A stretch of DNA of 64,000 nt. Source: Corythucha ciliata (taxonomy: Eukaryota > Arthropoda > Insecta > Hemiptera > Tingidae). Location: NCBI GenBank assembly GCA_038030265.1, contig CM075938.1, forward strand, positions 12,873,009 through 12,937,008, read 5' to 3'. The translations under genes and the position numbers were made by a program. Positions 56,335 to 64,000 of this stretch are shown piece by piece (within the stretch, counting starts at the first letter, position 1; each line of letters begins with the position of its first letter). The notes beneath the pieces were generated by a model. That model was given only the letters and a program-made list of their open reading frames with translations, did no database searches and was not told where the DNA came from.

Positions 56335-56820
56335 TAGGATCTAATTATCGGTGAAATTTAGCAAGATTTCCGATATTTAAGCCCTGTTCACACGATGCAA
56401 TGTTTGAAGTTATATATTGCATGCTGATTTTTTAAAAACATTATGTTCCTTGGTAGTGACCGGATGTTTTTAAAAATCCAGCATGCAATTAAGCTTCAAA
56501 CATTGCATTGTGTGAACAGGGCCTTACTCTCGCGAAATCGCTAGGTTCTGGTTTTTATTTCCGCGAAATTTAGAGTTTTGAGGATCTTTCTTAGTAACAG
56601 TGGAACCCTAGCCGGCCGGCTACGACAGTGTCCAAAGTCCAGTGCCCCATATCCTGACGAATAGCAGCAGAATTGCAATATTTAGAGATAGATATTTGTG
56701 AGTTAGCCAATTCCGATGCTAATTTGAACTGAGTTACAAGATTCCTGGCTCTATATCCGCTAAATTAAATGTTTCGGGTTTCAATTTAAGCCAAATTGCA
56801 TGTTCGGGAACTCATCGGCG
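56335..56820 (+). repeat. Family D segment with GC-rich module
   Basis: D units with a module at 56590-56660 (GTGGAACCCTAGCCGGCCGG ... CCTGACGAATAGC), the best-preserved example of the module in the window. MITE 4 is inserted at 56380-56523. A C run follows at about 56855-56866. Confidence 0.75.
56380..56523. mobile_element. Foldback MITE 4 (144 bp) with TTA target duplication
   Basis: The arms (AGCCCTGTTCACACGATGCA, and GGCCCTGTTCACACAATGCA from the right end in reverse complement) pair through GTTTGAAG...ATTGCATGCTG to a TTTTTAAAAACAT centre, so almost the whole element is one hairpin. TTA lies at 56377-56379 and 56524-56526. The terminal 12 bases match MITE 1. Consistent with a PIF/Harbinger-type non-autonomous element. 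Confidence 0.8.
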
Positions 56821-56949
56821 TCTATCCCTCCCTGATGGTTAGACGAGAACACCCCCCCCCCCTTATGAGCAGTAATCCCCCCACTCAGTGAAAATAAATT
56901 TCAGTGCCTAGATTTGACAAATTGGATGGAATCAACACCACGTAGCGTT

Positions 56950-57875
56950 AAATTATGGCTTTTATCAGCGCTTTTTTCACACCTTATTCGTAGATTAGCG
57001 CTTTTTTTCAATTTGAAGCCGTGAATTGGATATTCTTCTTCATTTCAGCAGTGAATTGGCGTTTTCTTCATGTTAGCTGCGAATTAGTGTTTTTTTCACT
57101 CTTAGTCACGAATTAGCGCTTTTCCATTATTATAGCCTTAAAGATACATTCACGGGAAGACCGCGAACTGGCATTTTTTCAATTTTAACCGCTAATTAAC
57201 GTTTTTCTCCATTATTACCTTTACTTTAATTTGCGTATTTTTCTCAATTTTACCTGGATATTTGAGCTATTTCTCAATTTTAGCCGCAAATTAGCGTTTT
57301 CATTTCTAACGCTCGCTCATAGTCATGAATCAGCGTTTTTCTCAATTTTAGCCACGAACTAGCGATTTTTCTCAATTTTACCCTCTAATGTGCAATGTTT
57401 CTTAATATTTGCCACGTATTAGCGGTTTTTTTTTTACTCCTGGCCATTAGTTAGCGTTTTTTCTCAATTTTGGCCAAGAAGATTCCTTCATCAAAAAGTC
57501 ACGAATTGGCGTTTACTTAATTTTAGTAGCGAATTAGAGTTCTTCTCAATTTTGGCCATGAATCGGCACTTTTTATGAATTTTACCTGCGAAGTAGCGTT
57601 TTTCTCAACTTTAACCGTGATTTAGCGCTTTTTCTACATTTTATTCACGAATTTTAGCACTGCTTCTCAATATTATCCGCAAATTACAGTGAATTTTCTA
57701 TTTTTTTAACAGCAAATCATCCTTTTGTCTCAATTTGAGCCTTAAATTAGAGGGTTTTTTCGCATTTTAGACTGTAATTAGCGATTTTTCCCAATTTCAA
57801 ACGTGAATAACTGGTTTCCCAATTATGTTCCGCGACAAGCTCCTTTTAAAAATGTTTGCTATGAAGTAAGTTATA
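56950..57875 (-). repeat. Family B array, inverted
   Basis: The densest B array: TTTTTCTCAATTTTAGCCNC and GAATTAGCGT units follow at about 30 bp for some 30 copies. Confidence 0.85.
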
Positions 57876-57879
57876 GTGC

Positions 57880-58287
57880 TATCGCCGAGTATAGAGCCAT
57901 TTTATAGCTAAAATAAAGTAAAACGCCATGATGTGCTGTTCTTGAACCAGGTCCGCGTACAGAATTGATTTGCTAATTCCCAAATATTAGAGAGTACCCG
58001 GCCCTGTTGGCTGAACGTCTGAGGTCGAAACGGAGACTGGACCGCACCTTGGGTGCAATCTTCGCAAATGTTTGGTGATTGCATAGCTCCCTACATCCAA
58101 TTGATAAAAACGCGCTTGATCACGTTTAAAATTGAGAAAATCTATCCGCTAATTACAGCTTTTACTCAATTTCAGCCCCGAATTGATGAATTTTCAGAAA
58201 ATCCGTGAAGCTGCTGGTTCAAGAACAGAACATTATGGTGTTTATTCTAAAATTTAGCCATAAAATGGCTCTATAGTCCGCGATACT
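57880..58287. repeat. Inverted repeat within the B array
   Basis: Arms at 57880-57950 and 58214-58287 match over about 72 bp in inverted orientation (TATAGAGCCATTTTATNGCT; GTTCTTGAACCAG). The 260-bp interior contains non-B sequence (57955-58120) and both orientations of B units. Confidence 0.75.
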
Positions 58288-58289
58288 GC

Positions 58290-58585
58290 GACTTTTTCAC
58301 AATTTTGGTTTGGAAGTTGCACCGTGAAACAGCGGATGAGCGTTTTTTTTTCTCGCCGTTTCAGTCACGAATATTTGCGCTCTTTCCAGCCTTCATGGAG
58401 CGTAATTGTCCTAAGCACAGATCACACACATACAAAAAACAACAACAACAACAAAAATCAGTGCTCCTTCGCAATTTCAGCCACCCAAGTGCCTACACGA
58501 ACTGTAGGGGTCAGCGTATTTTGTCTATTTTAGCCACGAAGTTGCCTCCGTAAGGCGCGAATTAGTATATTTTTCAATTTTAGCT
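58290..58585 (-). repeat. Family B tail with a CAA microsatellite
   Basis: B units continue (ATTTTAGCCACGAAGTTGCC). A short CAACAACAACAAC run lies at 58439-58452. Confidence 0.6.
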
Positions 58586-58599
58586 TCCAGGATAGCGCT

Positions 58600-58870
58600 A
58601 GCGTGGGCTTAATCAAATATTTTGCGAAGAATTTGGTGAGCATCTTTCAACGCACAATCCTTCAGGTCGGATGGACTGAAAATCGTCGAAAAAAGCCAAA
58701 TTACCGTCCAACCGGATACCAAGACTACTTTTCACGTACCTTCATCCTTGAACATTAAACCTAAAAATCCTAATTTTTCCATCTTCAAGCTATTCGGGGG
58801 GCGACGGTCCGCCCAATACTCGCCACTACCTTGGTACACTACTGCTGGGGCGCAGGGAGCAAACCCCAAA
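58600..58870 (-). mobile_element. Dispersed element G, copy 2
   Basis: Matches 25780-26050 as described there (CAGGTCGGATGGACTGAAAA at about 58662, TACTACTGCTGGGGCG at the end near 58855). It directly abuts the family B array. Together the two copies define a family of at least 210 bp. Confidence 0.6.
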
Positions 58871-58879
58871 AAGTTTAGT

Positions 58880-58990
58880 AATTTATGGAGGTAACCACGC
58901 GAAATTCATGTTTCCTAAAAGATCCAGATTCGCGAAATTTGGGGTTAGAAAGAGCTAAATCTTGCACAATTTTGCACTTGCAATGCAACC
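58880..58990 (-). repeat. Short family C segment, inverted
   Basis: Three units (CGCGAAATTCATGTTTCCTA, CGCGAAATTTGGGGTTAGAA). Confidence 0.5.
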
Positions 58991-58999
58991 CTAAAACCT

Positions 59000-59320
59000 C
59001 AATTTAGTGGCAATTTGTTTGTCACCTTCCCCCTTCCAACTGTAATTTTGCAGCAAATTTCTTCAGTAACTTACGATTTCGAGGCTGTTTCTCGTTCCGA
59101 ACTCGCAATTTCACTGCCGGTGAACATTCTAATTCGGAAGTTTGCGGCTAGTGCTCCCGGGGAAAATGCAATTTCGCGTCAATTTTGTGGCTTTTAGGGC
59201 TATGCTTGAAACTCACAATGTCGTGGCTAATTATTCACCGAAACTTTTACGAGTATGTAGCCCTGAAACTTCAAATTTATTTTCTGTATCCCACGAAACT
59301 TGTAATTCATGGCTGCCCCC
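59000..59320 (-). repeat. Family D remnant, inverted
   Basis: Units such as GAAACTCACAATGTCGTGGC and CACGAAACTTGTAATTCATG at about 30-60 bp. Followed by a C run at about 59322-59334. Confidence 0.55.
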
Positions 59321-59334
59321 CCCCCTCCGCGGTG

Positions 59335-59720
59335 TTGACCGGTTTTGTCACGGGAATGCCTGATGCATCTGGATGCTTCATTGTAACATTGATGTGAACG
59401 ATGAACGAACTGAGTGAAATATATTGCCCCCCACCTTCTTAGGGGCAGTAATATAAAGCTTTCCACCTCGTTACAAATATACCTAGCCACCCCCACCACC
59501 ACCGGTAAAATTCTCAGCCTTATTGTGTGCTACATTTCCGGATTATTCCCCCTCCCGGTGTCCACCTTGTGCACACACCAATCAAGAACTATCGGACAGC
59601 GTCCCCCCTTGACACTGATGGACGCTCCCGCGTCCAACTCCCCCCCCCCTTGTGTAGACACCCCTGCGGGGCTTAGTACAAGCCAAATTGCCAATTTTGG
59701 ACCTTTTTTGTGGAGGTATA
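59335..59720. other. Plain stretch with C-rich patches
   Basis: Open frames on both strands (59414-59839 plus; 59530-59811 minus) run partly into family D sequence and show no domain. Confidence 0.4.
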
Positions 59721-59724
59721 GATT

Positions 59725-59895
59725 CAGCAGGCTAGCCGGCCCCGACAGTCGAGCCCAGAGCCTGACAAATACCGGGCAATTGGAAGTTCCATGGCCAAAT
59801 ATCCGCGGCACGGCGACTTTAGGGTCGTTATTCCTGTGAAAATGCGTGTTTCGCTTCGTCTCTTAAATTAGGTGAAAATGCAAGTTTTGGGGCTT
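59725..59895 (+). repeat. Family D remnant with GC-rich module
   Basis: Module at 59728-59775 (GCAGGCTAGCCGGCCCCGAC ... GCCTGACAAATAC) followed by GGCCAAATATCCGCGGCA and AATGCAAGTTTTGG units. Confidence 0.65.
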
Positions 59896-59899
59896 AATG

Positions 59900-62385
59900 G
59901 GGAACTGGCACGGTTTTCAAACGTTTGTTTTTTCTCTAATTGATCTGCGAATTAGCGCTCTGAAAGATCCCTCCCACGCCTCGATAATAAGCCCGTTCCC
60001 TCGCTGCAGTTCACGTTATAGCGAGAAAGCCGTCTCTCTCTCTAGTAGGTCTTATCTACAATTTCATCAACAACTTTTTTTTTTCTTTCACCGTCACACC
60101 TTTAGCCGCGGCTGCTGCTGCTTCGTTTTTAATTTACGAGGCGTCAACTTTTTTAACTGCTTTTCCCGCTGAGATTTCCACATGTCAGGCATTCCCCCCC
60201 CCTCTTCATTCAATCCCCAACTCGTAAAAAATATGTGTATAGGTATGTATTTTTTCTAACTTCTTTAACTCTTACGTGTGCTTTATGGAGCAATCCTGCT
60301 GTGCGAAGACTTTTTTTTTTCTTCTTCTTTCAAAGATATACTTTTTCAAACCTTTAGCGCAGCGTTTGTTGGTGTGGAATGCACTGGGATGGTGGATTCT
60401 GTAATACCTGAGTCTGAGACTGTTTTTTTTTTGTTTGTTTGAAATGCCTTAAAGCAGCGTTATCTATGTAACATTAGTATTCCAAAATAGTGGGCTGCAA
60501 AGGGTTACTTTTTTTTGTTGGTACTTTGTGAGTGACGTTTGAAAAGGGCCCTATTAAGTTTTCGAGTGATTTTCATTAGACCCGGAGTATTTTTGAGGGG
60601 TGGGTTAAGACCACACACAAGGTTGCTGACGTGGTGGGCCTTGTACTTTTTTTCTTTTTTTTTTTCCACAACAAAATTCTTTAGCCTATTAATCACGCAA
60701 TTTAAAATAAAATACGAATCTTTCTCTCGGACACCAGGAACTTTTACAATTCTTCGAGGAAAAAGGTGACAAAGCTGTATAAATTTAGACTGAGACATTC
60801 AAGGGTGGGTGTAGTGGCGGGGAGGATTATCTCATGTTTCTCAAAATTGATTATTCATATTACGATGCGCACGTCTCACCATTTTGACAAGAAGAAAAGG
60901 AACCGTTTGAAGCGCATCTCTTTCTCTCTCTCTTTTTTTATTTTTTATTATCGTAGCGGCGTTTTCCGGTTTATAGCTTGCCAACACCAAAAAGAAATGT
61001 TCCGTTATCTTGATGTCGAATACAGGGTGGTATGAAGGGTGGAATGAACGTGATTTTTTTTTATGTGAACTATGCCTGACGTGAGAATGCCCTCTTTTAT
61101 CATTTCCTTATTTCATTTTAAACTGTTTTCCCCTAAATAAAACTTCATGGAGTGAAGAGCTGTAGGTTGTAGGAAGCCCTAAAAAAAAAAAGATGGTGTT
61201 GATAAACAGCCTCTCTCATTCTCGATCTTCTCGTCACGCATGCCATAATGCACCATCTTTTTTTTTTTTTTTTTTTTTTTTTTCAAACATAAATTTTGAA
61301 TGGACTCCATTGAAAGTATGACCAAGAAAATCATCGAGGGGCATCTTTTAAAAAGTTCAGATCAAAATAAAACAGTAGGAAGGGGTACGGTGAAAACATT
61401 CCTGAGATGAGACTGTCACTATCCTAATAACAAAAACAACGGCACGGAAATTCTCCACTCCGTTGCAAAAGTAATGATGATGAGAAAGTATAGAGAGGAA
61501 GGGGGTAGTTAAACTCTGTTAACTAAGATGAAACTCAAGTGCCTCTATTTCAAATGAACCTTATCCTTCGTGAAAGAGGCCTTCCCATTTCCAGTTGTAT
61601 AAATGAAAAAGTAAACATTAAATTAGTAAATTCCCAAACTCCCTAAGAAACACTAACAATTGTTGATGATAACGATGAGGGGGGCGGAGGCTGTAATAAA
61701 CATCTTCAAGAAAGGCGTCCTTAACAAATTATAGATTGTTCTTTTAAATAGGAAAAGAGTTGATTTTTTTTTATTACATTTTTTACGACAGGTGGCCGTT
61801 GTGCGCGCGACTCACACTTATAAAAGCTTCAAAGCTCATTGCCCCCTTGTAAATCAGCAGCCTTCCTTCAACTCGCCACAATAAATTGCTTATATCCTTT
61901 ATTTTTGAACGAGACTTTAAATTAACTTTTAAAAATAGATCGTAGCGCCTATAAATATCCCCTCCCTTCACTACAATAATCATTGCACGAATTTTTTTTT
62001 TTTCGTTCAGACAGACTTTGCACGAGCCAACCGGGTGCGCAGCATCGCAATTATGTTTACCCCATTGTTTCCTCCTTTGGGGGGGGGGGGGACTTCGTGC
62101 TCTTAAAACTTTCTCAAGACTTTACCTACCCCCCTCCCCTCAACCAACCACTTAAAAAGTCCTAAGGTGGTGGTAGTGGTGGTGGGGGGGGGGGTTGAAG
62201 CTTATTCGAATACAGAGAAATCTTAATCTTATCTGTTTGACTTCGCATCTTCCGCAATTTATTACTTTTCTTTGCGAAGCTATCTGATTCGTTTTTCTCC
62301 CTATTTTCATCCACTTTTATGGATGAAACACGGCATCTAAATGGGAAAAGCCTGAGCTATGAGAAAAACTTGTGCGATAATTTTT
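59900..62385. other. Plain block with homopolymers
   Basis: Holds T runs, C/T tracts, a hairpin flanked by poly-A and poly-T (61181-61283), a G run at about 62081-62091 and a GGT/G-rich stretch at 62166-62195. No gene recognised. Confidence 0.5.
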
Positions 62386-62394
62386 GTTCAATTT

Positions 62395-62580
62395 CAGGCA
62401 CGGATCCAGATTTTTGCTAGAGGAAGGGCGCGCATAGAAACCCCACCCCACCACAACTACAACAGTGAACTTATCAATTTGCCAGGATTTCATGTTTTTC
62501 CAGGAATTCGACTTTCTGTGGTGACCACGGCCCCAGGGGCCATTGGCGGATTTAAGGGGTTTTTAACCCTCTGAAACGAG
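62395..62580 (+). mobile_element. Fragment with GGCACGGATCCAG terminus
   Basis: GGCACGGATCCAGATTTTTG resembles the GGCGCGGATCCAGG ends at 3718 and 23835. It lies immediately before a family B array. Confidence 0.4.
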
Positions 62581-62589
62581 AAGGCGATC

Positions 62590-64000
62590 TAATATGCTAA
62601 TATTGGGGCAAGAAGTATGCGAAAAGCGCTAACGAGTGACTGGAATAGCGAAAAAGCTGAAAACTAACCATGAACCGGCCGTAATTGAGAAAAAACTAAT
62701 TCTCCGCTATAAAATTGAGAAAAGCCAGGAATCCACTGCTCAGCAGGAATTTTTAACGCCAATTCGTGATTTCTCACGGAACCATCAGGACAGGAAATTG
62801 AGAAAACGTGATAAATCACAAGGAAAGAAGGGGAAAAATCACTAATTCATGGCTAACATTATAAGATACAGAACACGTAAACTTCTAATAAAATTGTAAA
62901 AATGCGTTAATTCGCGGATCAATTTGAAAAAATACGCTAATTCGCGACAAAAATAGAGAAAAAGTGCTAATGTGCTGCTAAAATTGAGAAACACGCCAAT
63001 TCACGGTGGAGAAAATATTAAATTCGTGGTTGAGTTGTCAAACAGCGCTCATTAGTAGCGGCTAAAATGGAGACAGGCGCTAATTTGCGGATCAATTTGA
63101 GAATAAAATGCGGCAATTCGAAAAAGAGCTAATAATGCTGCTGAAATAGAGAAAAACGCTAATTAACGGATACATGTTTGCTAAAACCCACTTATTCACA
63201 ACTAAAATCAATTGAGATGTGTGTAGAACTGTATAATTCGCTGGTAAAATTGAGAAAATGTTCTCATATGTCATTCGCAGCTAAAATGGGGGAAAAACAA
63301 TAATTAGTGGATCAATTTTAGAAATTTCACGGTTGAAATCGAGTGAACGCGGTAATGCGCGGCTAATATTGAGAACACAAAGTGACGATTCGCGGCAAAA
63401 AGCGCTTATCCGCATGACTAAGAAGTGAAGAAAAACGCAAATTTATTGGTATAAAATGGAGAAAAGGCGCTAATGCGCTGCTAAAATTAAAAAAATCTAA
63501 ATCACGGATTCATTAATGCCAAAACCCGCTTATTAACAGCTAATGATGAGGCAAACGCAGATTCCCGCCTAAGCTTGAGATTAAGAGCTCAAGCGCTGGT
63601 AAAAGTGAGAAAATGTATTAATTCGCGGCTAAAGTTGAAAAAAGATTCGCAGCTAAAATTGAGAAAAACGCTAATTCGCAGATTTTAAGAAAATCCACTA
63701 ATTCGAGTACAAATTAAATTGAATAGCAGCAGTTATTCGCTGTTAAAGCTAGAATATAATTCGCGGTTAAAATTAAGAAGTAATTTGCGGCTAAAATTGA
63801 GAAAAATCTCTCATTCGGAGCTTAAATGGGGGGGGGCTAATTCACGAATAATTCTGTGAAATATGCTGGTAAAATTGAGGAAACGTGGTACCTAATTCGC
63901 GTCAAAAATGGATAAAATGAAGAAAAACGCTTGTTCTGGCTAAAATAGAGAAAAAGCGCTAATGCGCTCCTAAAATTGAGATAAACCCGCTAATTCGCGG
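62590..64000 (+). repeat. Family B array running off the window
   Basis: Consensus-orientation units (GCTAATTCGCGGCTAAAATT, GAGAAAAACGC) dominate. A longer module, GCTGCTAAAATTGAG then TTAACGGATNCATNNNTGCTAAAACCCACTTATTNAC, occurs at about 63128-63200 and again at about 63468-63535, some 330-340 bp apart. The array continues past the right edge. Confidence 0.85.

Noticed and set aside
59414..59839. 141-codon plus-strand gene
   Set aside because: It runs through C homopolymers and into family D repeat sequence including the GC-rich module.
61258..64000. Telomere or window-end chromosomal feature
   Set aside because: No TTAGGG- or TTAGG-type repeats; the end is an ordinary family B array cut by the window.

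Overview
This window looks like non-coding DNA from an animal, probably an invertebrate; I cannot name the species. No frame anywhere reads as a full-length protein, and the longest open frames (up to 178 codons) are by-products of repeats. What can be recognised is eukaryotic: decayed non-LTR reverse transcriptases, tRNA-derived SINE heads with A and B boxes, foldback DNA-transposon derivatives of about 145 bp, a possible LTR followed by a tRNA-Lys primer-binding site, splice-site-like signals, microsatellites, and many long A/T and G/C homopolymers. There are no operons, Shine-Dalgarno sites, rRNA genes or CRISPR arrays.

The layout alternates between two kinds of DNA. AT-rich 'plain' blocks of about 0.5 to 5 kb hold only homopolymers, short C/T-rich stretches and microsatellites: about 1-2700, 5340-9000, 14650-17260, 20100-23300, 26270-30900, 35500-38800, 43700-48050, 49320-49800, 51080-51700, 53170-54580 and 59900-62380. 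Between them lie arrays of highly diverged tandem repeats. I sort these into six families by consensus. A (30 bp, core GAATCGTCAGTTTAGCC): 4020-5325, 12300-13140, 24020-25435, and inverted at 49815-50930. B (about 30 bp, GCTAATTCGCGGCTAAAATT): several blocks, the largest at 55055-56260, 56950-58580 and 62590-64000. C (30 bp, AAACCAATTTCGCGGGTTTG): many blocks. D (about 30 bp, GCGAAATTGCAAGTTTC): 18490-19795, 31725-32930, 33840-34680, 54590-54935, 56335-56820, 59000-59320 and 59725-59895. E (20-21 bp): 39340-41100. F (20 bp): 10265-11345. Two unrelated minisatellites have units of 13 bp (2990-3715) and 17-18 bp (30903-31495).

The repeat system is the most unusual content. Unit lengths cluster at 20 and 30 bp, families A, E and F share the core AATYGTCARTTT, and families B and D show higher-order periods (about 330-350 bp and about 170-210 bp). 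In D the period is marked by a recurring GC-rich module. Four foldback elements of about 140-150 bp were found, all inside repeat arrays. SINE-like and other dispersed elements tend to sit at array edges.

Mobile-element remains include two different LINE reverse-transcriptase pseudogenes (about 42145-43365 and 48167-49145), a third fragment related to the first (13840-14090), a head-to-head inverted pair of tRNA-like SINEs (39822-40450), and the LTR/primer-site candidate (5536-6016).

The only host-gene signals I would follow up are on the plus strand: a possible exon at 26318-26475, and at 30599/30600 a long pyrimidine tract ending in CAG directly followed by GTGAGT, the arrangement of a recursive splice site. 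If real, they would place part of the window inside a long intron. All repeat assignments come from reading by eye; no alignment, autocorrelation or database search was run.
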